A stretch of DNA of 64,000 nt from Sideroxydans lithotrophicus (lineage in GTDB: Bacteria > Pseudomonadota > Gammaproteobacteria > Burkholderiales > Gallionellaceae), in contig DYJI01000009.1 of the NCBI GenBank assembly GCA_020723185.1, forward strand, positions 62,001-126,000, read 5' to 3'. The position numbers and the translations under genes were made by a program. Below are positions 14,787-25,187 of the stretch, piece by piece; position 1 is the stretch's first letter, and each line of letters starts with the position of its first letter. Below the pieces are notes generated by a model that worked only from the letters and a program-made list of their open reading frames with translations, had not been told where the DNA came from and did no database searches.

Positions 14787-15965
14787 ATGATCAGCCAACT
14801 CGGTCGTTATGAAGTCATCAGCGAGCTAGGCCAGGGGGCCATGGGGGTCGTGTACAAGGCACGCGATCCGCTCATCGACCGCGAAGTGGCGATCAAGACC
14901 ATCAATCTCAGTCTGGCCTTGGAAGAGCGCGAAGAATACGAGGCGCGCTTCTATCAGGAGGCCAAGGCGGCTGGCCGGCTGAGCCATCCGAATATCGTGA
15001 CCATCTATGATGTGGGGCGGACCGGCGATATCGCTTATATCGCGATGGAATATCTGCATGGCCGCGAATTGCGCGATGTGCTCAACGAGAACAAGACATT
15101 GCCGGTGCAGCAGGTGCTGGATGTCATCATCCAGGTGGCGCAGGGACTGTCCTATGCCCATGAGCATGAGATCGTGCACCGGGACGTGAAGCCTTCCAAC
15201 GTGATGATCATTCGCGATGGACATGTGAAGATCACCGATTTCGGCATCGCGCGCATGGCCTCGGCGGCCGTGCGCACCCAGACCGGCATGGTGCTGGGCT
15301 CGCCCAAATACATGTCTCCCGAACAGGTGCTGGGCAAACTCACCGATCAGCGTTCCGATATCTTCTCACTCGGTGTGATGTTGTACGAGATGCTGACAGG
15401 GCAGGTGCCGTTCATCGGCGAGAACGTCAATGCCATCATGTACCAGACGCTGAACGCCATTCCCGCACCGCCCAGTAATGCCAATCCGGCAGTGCCGGAG
15501 ATGCTGAACTATATCGTTGCCAAGGCGCTGGCCAAGGATCTGGACGCACGTTATCAGAATGCCAACGAGTTGGTGAACGACCTTCGCGCCTGTCGTGAAG
15601 CGTTGCCTCGCGCGGCGGATGTCGCACATGCGGCCAAGCGACCCGCCATGATCACGCGGACGATGGATGGGGACGAGGAGGCCAAGCCTGTCATAGCGCT
15701 GGGCCTGTCGTCGTCCTTCGATTCGAACGAGGCGACGATGCGTCTGGCAGCGATGACCGCCAGCAAGGAAGAGGTCGAGGAGCTTTCCAAAACCCTGCGC
15801 ACCGAGCGTCCCAGCATGGCTGAGATCAACCGGGCAGCCCCAAAAACCGGTGTGTCGCATCATGCACGCCACAGGTCTGAGCCGGCAAGAAATGGCGGCG
15901 GTTACCTGCTGCTGGTCATCGTTGCATTGATCGTGCTCGGCCTGTTCTCCGCACTCATCTTCTGA
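14787..15965 (+). CDS. Membrane-anchored Ser/Thr protein kinase (PknB-like)
   Basis: A Hanks-type kinase. The domain spans about 8-275 with a Gly loop (GQGAMGVVYKA), catalytic Lys37 (VAIKTI), HRDVKPSN (131-138), DFG (151-153) and the SPKYMSPEQ activation-segment end; all key residues are present. A linker of about 90 residues with several Ser/Thr leads to a single C-terminal TM helix (GGGYLLLVIVALIVLGLFSALIF) with no periplasmic domain. ATG 14787 begins the conserved fold and has GGAG upstream; the longer track start is rejected. It ends a three-gene set with the cyclase-PEGA and lipoprotein genes, suggesting one envelope-signalling unit. Confidence 0.9.
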   Translation: MISQLGRYEVISELGQGAMGVVYKARDPLIDREVAIKTINLSLALEEREEYEARFYQEAKAAGRLSHPNIVTIYDVGRTGDIAYIAMEYLHGRELRDVLNENKTLPVQQVLDVIIQVAQGLSYAHEHEIVHRDVKPSNVMIIRDGHVKITDFGIARMASAAVRTQTGMVLGSPKYMSPEQVLGKLTDQRSDIFSLGVMLYEMLTGQVPFIGENVNAIMYQTLNAIPAPPSNANPAVPEMLNYIVAKALAKDLDARYQNANELVNDLRACREALPRAADVAHAAKRPAMITRTMDGDEEAKPVIALGLSSSFDSNEATMRLAAMTASKEEVEELSKTLRTERPSMAEINRAAPKTGVSHHARHRSEPARNGGGYLLLVIVALIVLGLFSALIF

Positions 15966-15979
15966 GTCCTTCGCGCCGG

Positions 15980-16399
15980 ATGGGCACACGAGTCCGGTTC
16001 ACGCTACAACCTTCGCGGACATTGTTCCTCTTGTTGGCCGCTTTCGCGACCCTGACGATCCTGACGCTGTCCCAACTACCTGTCGCCAGCGCCTGGCAGT
16101 GGATAGGCTATTCGGTGGTATCGGTCCACACGGCATGGTTGCTCTGGCGGGATGTCGCGTTACGCTCCGGTCGGTCATGCATCGCGTTTGCATACGACAA
16201 AGACCGCCGGGTTTCACTGGAACTGCGCAATGGCGAGCAGGTGTCGGGGGTGGTGCGGTCGGATACGCTTGTTCTTCCTTGGTTGGTATTGCTCAACGTG
16301 GCGATCTCCGGTCAGGGTGTCAGGAGTCTGCTGCTGTTCACGGATGCGATGCCTGCCGATGCGCATCGCCGTTTACGGGTGTTGTTGCGGAACGCGTAG
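15980..16399 (+). CDS. YgfX-like membrane protein
   Basis: A small protein with two closely spaced TM helices (about 14-32 and 38-56) and a soluble C-terminal domain including LVLPWLVLLNVAISG and the DAMPADAHRRLRVLLR end. This arrangement matches the YgfX (CptA-type) family, which in other proteobacteria lies near sdhE, nadB and rpoE. Here it faces nadB, whose stop lies 5 bp away, with rpoE beyond. No SdhE-like partner is present in the window. E. coli YgfX has been linked to cell-division toxicity; whether that applies here is unknown. Confidence 0.65.
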   Translation: MGTRVRFTLQPSRTLFLLLAAFATLTILTLSQLPVASAWQWIGYSVVSVHTAWLLWRDVALRSGRSCIAFAYDKDRRVSLELRNGEQVSGVVRSDTLVLPWLVLLNVAISGQGVRSLLLFTDAMPADAHRRLRVLLRNA

Positions 16400-16404
16400 C
16401 GCTT

Positions 16405-17982
16405 TCAGTCTTGCGGGCGCAATATCGTCGGTTGCGCGTGTGGAGCGGTCAGCGGGAAGTCCTTGCTGTAATGCAGGCCACGACTCTCGTGGCGCGCCAG
16501 CGCACTCCGCACGATGAGGTCGGCAGTCTCGACCAGATTGCGCAGCTCCAGCAGGTCGGATGTCACATGGAAGTTCCGGTAATACTCATTGATCTCTTCG
16601 CGCAACAGGCTGATGCGGTGCTGGGCGCGCTGCAGCCGCTTCGTGGTGCGCACGATGCCGACGTAATCCCACATGAAACGCCGCAATTCGTCCCAGTTAT
16701 GCGACACCACCACCAGCTCGTCCGCATCGGTGACGCGGCTCTCGTCCCAGTCGGGTAGCGGCTCGGGCGGTTCCGAGCTCCCGGACAGGATGTCTTGCGC
16801 GGCGGCGTCCGCGAACACCAGACATTCCAGCAATGAATTGCTGGCGAGGCGGTTGGCACCATGCAGGCCGGTATGTGCCGTCTCGCCGATAGCATAGAGG
16901 TCGTCGATATCCGTGCGTGCCGCAAGGTCGGTCATCAGGCCGCCGCAGGTGAAGTGCATCGCCGGTACCACCGGGATGGGCTGGCGCGCGATATCGATCC
17001 CCAGTGACAGGCAGCGTTCATGGATGGTGGGGAAATGCTCCCGCAGGAAGGCTTCGGACTGGTGTGTGATATCCAGATAGACGCAGTCCAATCCGCCTTT
17101 CTTCATCTCGTAGTCGATGGCGCGGGCGACCACATCGCGCGGCGCCAGCTCGGCGCGCTCGTCGTGCCAAGGCATGAAGCGCGTGCCGTCCGGTAGTCTG
17201 AGGATTCCGCCTTCGCCGCGCACGGCCTCGCTGATGAGGAAGGACTTGGCATGCGGGTGATACAAACAGGTCGGATGGAACTGCATGAACTCCATGTTCG
17301 CCACCCGGCAGCCGGCGCGCCATCCCATGGCGATACCGTCGCCGGTCGCCGTGTCCGGGTTGGTGGTGTAGAGATAGACTTTTCCGGCACCGCCGGTTGC
17401 CAGGACGGTGCGCGCTGCCGAGAGGGTGTCGACTCTGTCGCTCGATGTGTCCAGCACATAGGCACCGAAACAGCGGGTCGGTGATTTGCCGATCTTGCGG
17501 CCGGTGATCAGGTCGATCGCGATGTGATGCTCCAGCACGGTCACATTGGGATGGGCGCGCACCTTGTCGGCCAGCGTCTGCTGGACGGCTTTTCCCGTGG
17601 CATCGGCGGCATGGATGATGCGGCGCTTGCTGTGCCCGCCTTCGCGGGTGAGGTGGAAATCCTGACTTGCGTTGTCCTCTTTCGAGAACGGCACCCCCTG
17701 ATCGATCAGCCAGCTGACGGCGGCAGCGCCGCGCTCCACCACGAAACGCGTAGTCTCCGGGTCGCACAGGCCAGCCCCCGCCGTCAGAGTGTCGCGAATA
17801 TGTTCGTCGTGGCTGTCGTCGGGGCTCAGGACTGCGGCGATGCCGCCCTGGGCCCAGGCGCTGGCACCATCCAGCAGCGAACGTTTGGTGACGATGGCGA
17901 CCTTTTGCCGGTCGGCCAGTTTCAGGGCAAGCGTCAGACCGGCCAGGCCGCTGCCGATGATCAGGGTATCAAAGCTCAACAC
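16405..17982 (-). CDS. nadB: L-aspartate oxidase
   Basis: The first enzyme of de novo NAD synthesis, oxidising L-aspartate to iminoaspartate with FAD. The 525-aa product has the N-terminal dinucleotide-binding motif GSGLAGLTLALKLA, GASAWAQGGIAAVLSPDDS, LATGGAGKVYLYTTNPDTATGDG, the HFTCGGLMTD segment and GLHGANRLASNSLLECLVFA. A C-terminal helical domain follows. On the minus strand a TATAGT -10 lies about 33 bp upstream of the start, but no convincing -35. It is divergent from rpoE, a neighbour arrangement conserved in many gamma- and betaproteobacteria. Confidence 0.96.
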   Translation of the reverse strand: MLSFDTLIIGSGLAGLTLALKLADRQKVAIVTKRSLLDGASAWAQGGIAAVLSPDDSHDEHIRDTLTAGAGLCDPETTRFVVERGAAAVSWLIDQGVPFSKEDNASQDFHLTREGGHSKRRIIHAADATGKAVQQTLADKVRAHPNVTVLEHHIAIDLITGRKIGKSPTRCFGAYVLDTSSDRVDTLSAARTVLATGGAGKVYLYTTNPDTATGDGIAMGWRAGCRVANMEFMQFHPTCLYHPHAKSFLISEAVRGEGGILRLPDGTRFMPWHDERAELAPRDVVARAIDYEMKKGGLDCVYLDITHQSEAFLREHFPTIHERCLSLGIDIARQPIPVVPAMHFTCGGLMTDLAARTDIDDLYAIGETAHTGLHGANRLASNSLLECLVFADAAAQDILSGSSEPPEPLPDWDESRVTDADELVVVSHNWDELRRFMWDYVGIVRTTKRLQRAQHRISLLREEINEYYRNFHVTSDLLELRNLVETADLIVRSALARHESRGLHYSKDFPLTAPHAQPTILRPQD

Positions 17983-18048
17983 GATAGGGAAAAGGCGAAG
18001 GAATCATTGGCCCGACTATAGCAAAACTTGTGATGAAAACGTGGAAAT

Positions 18049-18075
18049 GAACTTATTCAGGATGGTGCTGTCCAT
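18049..18075 (+). promoter_or_regulatory. Candidate sigma-E autoregulatory promoter of rpoE
   Basis: GAACTT (18049-18054), 16 bp, TCCAT (18071-18075). This is one base from the GAACTT-N16-TCCAA form of AlgU-type promoters and lies about 95 bp before the rpoE start. Autoregulation of rpoE from such a promoter is usual in the family. Confidence 0.6.
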
Positions 18076-18094
18076 TGCCGCGTTACGGGCAAGG

Positions 18095-18123
18095 CTGACG
18101 ATGTGCACCCGTCCGGTTATACT
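18095..18123 (+). promoter_or_regulatory. Candidate sigma-70 promoter of rpoE
   Basis: CTGACG, 17 bp, TATACT gives four and five consensus matches at ideal spacing. It lies 45 bp downstream of the sigma-E-type boxes, giving a basal plus a stress promoter. Confidence 0.55.
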
Positions 18124-18126
18124 CTC

Positions 18127-18145
18127 GCGCCGCACATCGCGGCGC
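18127..18145 (+). promoter_or_regulatory. Hairpin in the rpoE leader
   Basis: GCGCCGC-ACATC-GCGGCGC, a perfect 7-bp stem ending about 25 nt before the rpoE ATG and overlapping the predicted start point of the sigma-70 promoter. No T run follows, so it is not a terminator. It could affect 5'-end stability or be a protein site. Confidence 0.4.
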
Positions 18146-18170
18146 AATCAATACAAAACCGGGAAACGGA

Positions 18171-18770
18171 ATGGGTGACAGGGAGGTCGATCAACAGCTG
18201 GTGGAGCGCGCGCAGGGTGGCGACAAGCACGCGTTCGAGCTGCTGGTGGCCAAGTATCAGCGCCGTTTGGGGCGTCTGATCTCTCGCTTCGTCCGCAACC
18301 CGGGTGAGGCCGAGGATGTCACGCAGGAAGCCTTCATCAAGGCCTACCGTGCATTGCCGGCGTTCCGCGGTGACAGTGCGTTCTATACCTGGTTGTACCG
18401 GATCGGCATCAATACAGCCAAGAACCACTTGTTGTCGCAGGGGCGCCGGGCACCGACCAGCACGCCGCTGGACGCCGAGGAAGCCGAGGCGTTCGAGGAT
18501 GCCTCCTTGTTGCATGAGGTGGCGACGCCCGAGAACGAGTTGATGAGCAAACAAGTGGTCGAGGTGGTGAACTCTTCCCTGCAACAGTTGCCTGAGGACT
18601 TGCGCACCGCCTTGACGCTGCGCGAGATCGAAGGTTTGAGTTATGAAGAGATCGCGTCGGTGATGAATTGTCCGATCGGCACGGTAAGGTCGCGTATTTT
18701 CCGTGCGCGAGAGGTGGTGGCAGCGAATTTGCGTCCGTTGCTGGGTACTAGCGAAGACAAGAGGTGGTGA
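18171..18770 (+). CDS. rpoE: Extracytoplasmic-function sigma factor RpoE (AlgU)
   Basis: Directs RNA polymerase to envelope-stress promoters. The 199-aa protein has region 2 (FELLVAKYQRRLGRLISRF, DVTQEAFIKAYRALPAFRG, FYTWLYRIGINTAKNHL) and region 4 (LPEDLRTALTLREIEGLSYEEIASVMNCPIGTVRSRIFRARE). It is followed by its membrane anti-sigma factor (rseA), then rseB, rseC and a DegP-type protease, the complete proteobacterial set. Candidate stress and housekeeping promoters precede it. The GTGA at its end overlaps the extended rseA frame, implying coupled translation. Confidence 0.96.
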   Translation: MGDREVDQQLVERAQGGDKHAFELLVAKYQRRLGRLISRFVRNPGEAEDVTQEAFIKAYRALPAFRGDSAFYTWLYRIGINTAKNHLLSQGRRAPTSTPLDAEEAEAFEDASLLHEVATPENELMSKQVVEVVNSSLQQLPEDLRTALTLREIEGLSYEEIASVMNCPIGTVRSRIFRAREVVAANLRPLLGTSEDKRW

Positions 18771-18772
18771 GC

Positions 18773-19246
18773 ATGAAGCAGGAGATTTCGGTGTTGATGG
18801 ATGGCGAGATGTTCGAGGACGAAGCGGATGTACTGCTGGACAAGTTGAAACGCCATCCCGAGACAGACCGTGACTGGGCTACCTATCACCTGATCGGGGA
18901 TGCCCTGCGCCAACCTGATCATGTCAATCGCGACTTCATGGCCGCATTCCACGAGCGCATGCTGGCAGAGCCGACCATCCTCGCCCCGCGTCGACGCCAA
19001 CAGCAGCGCATCAAGCAATACGCGCTGTCGGCAGCCGCTTCGGTAATGGCGTTGGCACTGGTGGCTTGGCTGTCCATGCAGGTCGGACAGGAGCCGGCTC
19101 CGCAGATGGCCAGTGTGCAACAGCAGAACATGGTGCGCCCGGTGGCATTCCATGCAAGCGATTATCTGATGGCCCATCAGGAGTTCTCCCCCAGTGCGGA
19201 TGTGCAGGGCGCGGCGACCTACATCCATTCGGTGGCAGCAAAATAG
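18773..19246 (+). CDS. rseA: Anti-sigma-E factor RseA (MucA)
   Basis: An inner-membrane protein that sequesters RpoE until regulated proteolysis releases it. The N-terminal cytoplasmic domain shows the family signature KQEISVLMDGEM and YHLIGDALRQPDHV. A single TM helix lies at about 85-104 (YALSAAASVMALALVAWLSM), with a short periplasmic tail. ATG 18773 with GAGG 8 nt upstream is chosen over the in-frame GTGs at 18764 and 18767. It starts 2 bp after the rpoE stop. Confidence 0.92.
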   Translation: MKQEISVLMDGEMFEDEADVLLDKLKRHPETDRDWATYHLIGDALRQPDHVNRDFMAAFHERMLAEPTILAPRRRQQQRIKQYALSAAASVMALALVAWLSMQVGQEPAPQMASVQQQNMVRPVAFHASDYLMAHQEFSPSADVQGAATYIHSVAAK

Positions 19247-19251
19247 TGCGT

Positions 19252-20241
19252 ATGCGGATAGCCAGGGCCGGGATGCTGCTCGCATTGCTGCCGTTGTGTG
19301 CGGCGACGGTGCAGGCCGATCCTTTGCTGGACGATGCCGATTGGTTGCGCACCATGGCCTTTGCGGCGCACGAGACCAATTACAGCGGTGTGTTCGTCTA
19401 TCAGGCAGGAGGCCGGGTCGAGACCTCCCGTATCACACATGTGGTCGACGAGCACGGCGAGCATGAGCGCCTGCAGGGGCTGGACGGGCAGCGACGCGAA
19501 GTGATACGCAATAACGATCAGGTCTGGCTGCAGCTGGGCGACAAGAAAGTGCACTTCGAACAGCAGCGTCCTCGCCGCGCCTTCCCGGCGCTCCTTCCCG
19601 AGCAGATACAGAGTCTCAAAGAGAATTACATCATCAGCCAGCAGGAAGAGGACCGTGTGGCTGACCACCATGCCCACACATTGCTGCTGCAGCCCAAGGA
19701 CACGTTGCGCTATACGCGCAAGATGTGGGCGCACAGCGAATCCGGCCTGCTGCTGAAGGCGGTGGTCCTGGATGAGCGCGGCAAGGTGATCGAACAATAC
19801 GCTTTCTCTCAATTGCAGATCGGCGGCGACATCGATCGCAAATGGGCTGTGCCCGATGAAAAGGTTGCGGAGAAGATGGCGCGGCGCAAGCATCTCTCGC
19901 CGCTGCCAAACCACAATCTGGCGAATGTAGCCAGCGGTTGGCAGGTGGATGGCATCCCTCCCGGGTTCAAGAAGATCCTCGAGATGAGTCGCAACATGCG
20001 CGACAAGAAGTTCCCGGTCGTGCATATCGTCTATTCCGACGGACTGGCTGCCTTGTCGGTTTTTGTCGAGCAGGCCACCGATGCCGCAGGGTATCGCGCC
20101 GGCTTGAAAAGCCAGGGGGCGGTACACATCTACAGCAGGCTGATCGGTGACCAGTTGGTGACGGTGGTGGGCGAGCTCCCGCCGCGTGCGGTGATACAGG
20201 TCGCTGATTCGGTACGTTACGCGGGCAAGCAAGATGAATGA
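19252..20241 (+). CDS. rseB: Sigma-E regulator RseB (MucB)
   Basis: A periplasmic protein that binds RseA, shields it from DegS-like cleavage and senses mislocalised lipids or LPS. A signal peptide (LLALLPLCAATVQADP) precedes the N-terminal LolA-like domain (NYSGVFVYQAGGRVETSRI) and the C-terminal domain (LPNHNLANVASGWQVDGIPPGF, FPVVHIVYSDGLAALSVFVE). The track frame starts inside rseA; ATG 19252, or GTG 19246 overlapping the rseA TAG, gives a proper signal sequence. The end overlaps rseC by 8 bp. Confidence 0.93.
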   Translation: MRIARAGMLLALLPLCAATVQADPLLDDADWLRTMAFAAHETNYSGVFVYQAGGRVETSRITHVVDEHGEHERLQGLDGQRREVIRNNDQVWLQLGDKKVHFEQQRPRRAFPALLPEQIQSLKENYIISQQEEDRVADHHAHTLLLQPKDTLRYTRKMWAHSESGLLLKAVVLDERGKVIEQYAFSQLQIGGDIDRKWAVPDEKVAEKMARRKHLSPLPNHNLANVASGWQVDGIPPGFKKILEMSRNMRDKKFPVVHIVYSDGLAALSVFVEQATDAAGYRAGLKSQGAVHIYSRLIGDQLVTVVGELPPRAVIQVADSVRYAGKQDE

Positions 20242-20674
20242 GATGCGAGCCATCGTGCTGAGCCTGCATGGCTCGGAGGCGGAGATCGCGCCGGTAGGCG
20301 GCAACGGTTGCGGCCATTGCGCGAGCGGCAATGGTTGCGGCAGCGGCAAGCTGTCCCAACTGTTCTGCAGCAGCAAACCGCGCAGTTTCAAGGTAGGCAA
20401 TGCCGTCAACGCCCAAGTGGGCGATGAAGTGAACGTAGGCCTGCCCGATGGTGTTTTGTTACGCAATTCGATACTCATGTACGTGTTGCCGCTGATGTGC
20501 ATGTTGGGGGCGGCATTGCTGGCTTCCGGCATCTTCGCCGGGGCGCGGGATGGTGCTGCATTGCTGGGTGCCGCTGCGGGATTGGTGGCCGGTTTTCTCG
20601 TAGTGCGGCAGTTGACGAAACGGTCGGGGATGCAGGCTGTGGTGCGCTCGGTTGTGAATGCGGCCGGTTCCTGA
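20234..20674 (+). CDS. rseC: RseC/MucC family membrane protein
   Basis: A modulator of the sigma-E pathway; RseC also takes part in reducing the SoxR iron-sulfur cluster. The 146-aa protein has an N-terminal cysteine cluster (GCGHCASGNGCGSG, then LFCSS) and two TM helices (about 80-100 and 107-126) after the LPDGVLLRNSILMYVLPL segment. It overlaps rseB and precedes the protease gene by 22 bp, completing the rpoE-rseA-rseB-rseC order. Confidence 0.9.
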   Translation: MNEMRAIVLSLHGSEAEIAPVGGNGCGHCASGNGCGSGKLSQLFCSSKPRSFKVGNAVNAQVGDEVNVGLPDGVLLRNSILMYVLPLMCMLGAALLASGIFAGARDGAALLGAAAGLVAGFLVVRQLTKRSGMQAVVRSVVNAAGS

Positions 20675-20696
20675 ACGGATTCAACAGGAGGTTTGG

Positions 20697-22088
20697 ATGT
20701 TCGAACGTTCTATTGCGCTTTTGCTCGGGTTGTTGTTGGTCGGCAACGTGTCGGCCAAGGATCTCCCTGACTTCACCGAGCTGGTCGAGAAACAGGGGGC
20801 TGCGGTGGTGAATGTAAGCACCAGCCAGACCCTTTCTGCGCAGCAGATGCTGCCAGGTTTGCCCAATTTGCCGGAGAACGACCCGTTCTACGAATTCTTC
20901 AAACGCTTTGCACCGCAGGTGCCGCGCCAGCAGGAATCGCAATCGTTAGGCTCCGGCTTCATCATCAGTGCGGATGGTTACATCCTGACCAATGCGCATG
21001 TGGTGGATCGCGCCGACAAGATCACGGTGCGACTGAGCGACAAACGCGAATTCAAGGCGCGCGTGGTCGGGGCCGACAAGCGCACCGATGTGGCCTTGCT
21101 CAAGATCGAAGCCGGCGGCCTGCCCACGGTGGCGCTGGGCAAACCGGACCAACTCAAGGTCGGCGAGTGGGTCTTGGCGATCGGTTCGCCGTTCGGTTTC
21201 GACAGCAGCGTGACGGCCGGTATCGTCAGCGCCAAGGGCCGTTCCCTGCCGCAGGAGAACTTCGTGCCGTTCATCCAGACCGATGTTGCGATCAATCCCG
21301 GCAACTCGGGCGGACCGCTGTTCAACATGAAGGGTGAAGTGGTCGGCATCAATTCACAGATATACAGCCGTTCCGGCGGTTATATGGGATTGTCCTTCTC
21401 CATCCCCATCGATGTGGCGATGGATGTGGTCAAGCAATTGCGCGCCACGGGCAAGGTCACGCGCGGCCGTATCGGCGTCACCATCCAGGAAGTGACGCGT
21501 GAACTGGCCGAATCCTTCGGTTTGAAGAAAGCCGCCGGGGCGCTGATCTCCGGGGTGGAGCGCGGCGGCCCGGCGGACAAGGCCGGCGTGCGTGCGAGCG
21601 ATGTGATCCTCAAGTTCGACGGCAAGCTGGTGGAAAGTTCTTCCGATCTGCCGCGCATCGTGGCGGCGACCAAGCCGGACAGCAAGGTGCCGGTGTTGAT
21701 CTGGCGCAAGGGCAATACACTGGAAGTCTCCCTGGTCGTGGGCGAGATCCAGGATCCGAACGAGAAGGTGGCGGCGCAGATCGACCCGGCAGATGCGCAG
21801 ACCCAGAGCGTGCTGCGTCTGGGATTGAGCGTGATCGAACTGACCGACGAGCAAAAGGCGGAATTGCAGGTCGACGGCGGTCTGCTGGTGGTCGATGCCA
21901 AAGGCGCAGCGGCACGCATCGAGATACAACGCGGCGACGTCATCCTTGCCATCGGCAACATCGAGATCCGCACCGTGGCTCAATTCAACGAGATCCTCAA
22001 GCAAGTACCGCCGGGACGCAGCATCGCTCTGCTGGTGCGCCGCAACGACGGGACGGTCTACATTCCGGTCCGGCTGGACGAAAAATAA
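20697..22088 (+). CDS. mucD: Periplasmic serine protease DegP/MucD
   Basis: An HtrA-type quality-control protease and chaperone. The 463-aa protein has a signal peptide ([15 protein letters not shown]), a trypsin-like domain with His101 (TNAHVV), Asp131 (TDVALLKI) and Ser204 (GNSGGPL), then two PDZ domains (about 265-360 and 375-460). AGGAGG 5 nt before ATG 20697 fixes the start; the longer track start lacks one. As last gene of the rpoE cluster it corresponds to mucD of Pseudomonas and should rise with envelope stress. A nested inverted repeat follows before lepA. Confidence 0.95.
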   Translation: MFERSIALLLGLLLVGNVSAKDLPDFTELVEKQGAAVVNVSTSQTLSAQQMLPGLPNLPENDPFYEFFKRFAPQVPRQQESQSLGSGFIISADGYILTNAHVVDRADKITVRLSDKREFKARVVGADKRTDVALLKIEAGGLPTVALGKPDQLKVGEWVLAIGSPFGFDSSVTAGIVSAKGRSLPQENFVPFIQTDVAINPGNSGGPLFNMKGEVVGINSQIYSRSGGYMGLSFSIPIDVAMDVVKQLRATGKVTRGRIGVTIQEVTRELAESFGLKKAAGALISGVERGGPADKAGVRASDVILKFDGKLVESSSDLPRIVAATKPDSKVPVLIWRKGNTLEVSLVVGEIQDPNEKVAAQIDPADAQTQSVLRLGLSVIELTDEQKAELQVDGGLLVVDAKGAAARIEIQRGDVILAIGNIEIRTVAQFNEILKQVPPGRSIALLVRRNDGTVYIPVRLDEK

Positions 22089-22105
22089 GCTGCCTTCCGG
22101 CAGTG

Positions 22106-22167
22106 CCCGTCAAAATCGGCTAGAATGCGCGCCCTGCGCAACTGCCGAATTTGACGGGATTTTTATT
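22106..22167 (+). terminator. Nested inverted repeat with T-rich tail between mucD and lepA
   Basis: CCCGTCAAAATCGGC (22106-22120) pairs with GCCGAATTTGACGGG (22144-22158) with one mismatch. The loop contains an inner TGCGC/GCGCA stem, and ATTTTTATTT follows. It looks like an intrinsic terminator or attenuator for read-through from mucD. The loop starts with TAGAAT, a -10-like sequence without a good -35. A transcript begun there would lack the left arm and could not form the terminator. Confidence 0.6.
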
Positions 22168-22176
22168 TCAAACCTC

Positions 22177-23970
<1,794 letters not shown>

Positions 23971-23984
23971 GAGGCAGGCAAGAT

Positions 23985-24788
23985 ATGACTTTTTCACTCA
24001 TCATGTTCGTGCTGCTGGTGGTGACCGGAGCCATCTGGTTGCTGGACAAGCACACGCTGCGCAAGCAGCGCAAGGAAGGCGAGAAAGAGCCGTGGTGGGT
24101 GGAGTATTCCATCAGTTTCTTCCCGGTCATCCTGGCGGTTTTCATGCTGCGCTCCTTCGTGATCGAACCGTTCAAGATCCCCTCCGGTTCGATGATCCCG
24201 ACCCTGCATGTGGGCGATTTCATCGTGGTCAACCGCTACACCTACGGACTGCGCCTGCCGGTCCTGAACAAGAAGATCATCGATATCAACCAGCCGCAGC
24301 GCGGCGATGTGATGGTGTTCCATTTCCCGAACGACCCCTCGGTCGATTACATCAAGCGTGTGATCGGCCTGCCGGGCGACGAGATCGTCTACCGTGACAA
24401 GCGATTGTGGGTGAACGGCGAGCTGCAGGCGCTCACCGCCGATGGCGACTACAACTATGTCGAAAGCGGCCTGCGCTTCGTCCATACCGAGCGCTACTTG
24501 GAGAAACTCGGCGAAAGCGAACATGCCATGCTGGTTACTCCGGGGATGGATCAGATCCACCTGGGCAAGGTGGATGACTTTCCCCTGCGCGAGCAGTGCA
24601 GTTATAGTGAGCGGGAGATGCGCTGTGTCGTCCCGGCCGGCCATTACTTCATGATGGGCGATAACCGCGACAACAGCCGCGACAGTCGCTACTGGGGGTT
24701 CGTACCGGATGAGATGGTCGTGGGCAAGGCATTCCTCATCTGGATGAATTTCGGCGAACTGGATCGTATCGGTCTGCCGGTCAAGTGA
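23985..24788 (+). CDS. lepB: Signal peptidase I
   Basis: Cleaves signal peptides of exported proteins at the outer face of the inner membrane. The 267-aa protein has two N-terminal TM helices (about 2-20 and 42-60). The catalytic Ser follows in PSGSMIPTLHVGDF and the Lys in DYIKRVIGLPGDE; the conserved box MGDNRDNSRDSRYWGFVP is present. The gene follows lepA by 14 bp in the classic lepA-lepB order and overlaps the next gene by 4 bp. Confidence 0.97.
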   Translation: MTFSLIMFVLLVVTGAIWLLDKHTLRKQRKEGEKEPWWVEYSISFFPVILAVFMLRSFVIEPFKIPSGSMIPTLHVGDFIVVNRYTYGLRLPVLNKKIIDINQPQRGDVMVFHFPNDPSVDYIKRVIGLPGDEIVYRDKRLWVNGELQALTADGDYNYVESGLRFVHTERYLEKLGESEHAMLVTPGMDQIHLGKVDDFPLREQCSYSEREMRCVVPAGHYFMMGDNRDNSRDSRYWGFVPDEMVVGKAFLIWMNFGELDRIGLPVK

Positions 24789-25180
24789 GCGTTTACGGAA
24801 AGGAGCGGAACTTGTACGGATTGAGCAGTCGTCAGCGCGGCCTGAGTTTCTCCGGTTTCATCATGGGGGCATTCGCCCTGATCTTTGTGGCACTGCTGGG
24901 GTTGAAGCTGATCCCCCCTTACCTGCACAGCGCACAGATCAGCCAGATGTTCCGCGAGATCGCGGCCGATCCGGCGATGCGTTCGGCCAGTATCCCGGAG
25001 ATCGAGATGTCCTACCGCAAGCGCGCGAGCATCAACGATATCCAGGACCTGAAAGTCGAGGATGTCGTCATCGTGCGCGAAGAGGGGGGGGCTTTGACCC
25101 TGAGCGCGGAATACGAAGTTCGCATCAAGCTGGTCGGCAACATCACCCTGCTGCTCGAATTCAAACCCACCAGTTCATGA
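24785..25180 (+). CDS. DUF4845 membrane protein
   Basis: A 131-aa single-pass protein of the DUF4845 family, usually found between lepB and rnc in betaproteobacteria. One TM helix near residues 22-43 (GLSFSGFIMGAFALIFVALLGLKLIPPY) is followed by a periplasmic domain (SIPEIEMSYRKRASINDIQDLKVEDVVI). It likely begins at the GTG overlapping the lepB stop, although the TTG start at 24812 is possible. The pilin-like N-terminal hydrophobic pattern is notable, but no function is established. Confidence 0.85.
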   Translation: MSVYGKERNLYGLSSRQRGLSFSGFIMGAFALIFVALLGLKLIPPYLHSAQISQMFREIAADPAMRSASIPEIEMSYRKRASINDIQDLKVEDVVIVREEGGALTLSAEYEVRIKLVGNITLLLEFKPTSS

Positions 25181-25187
25181 CCGGCCG

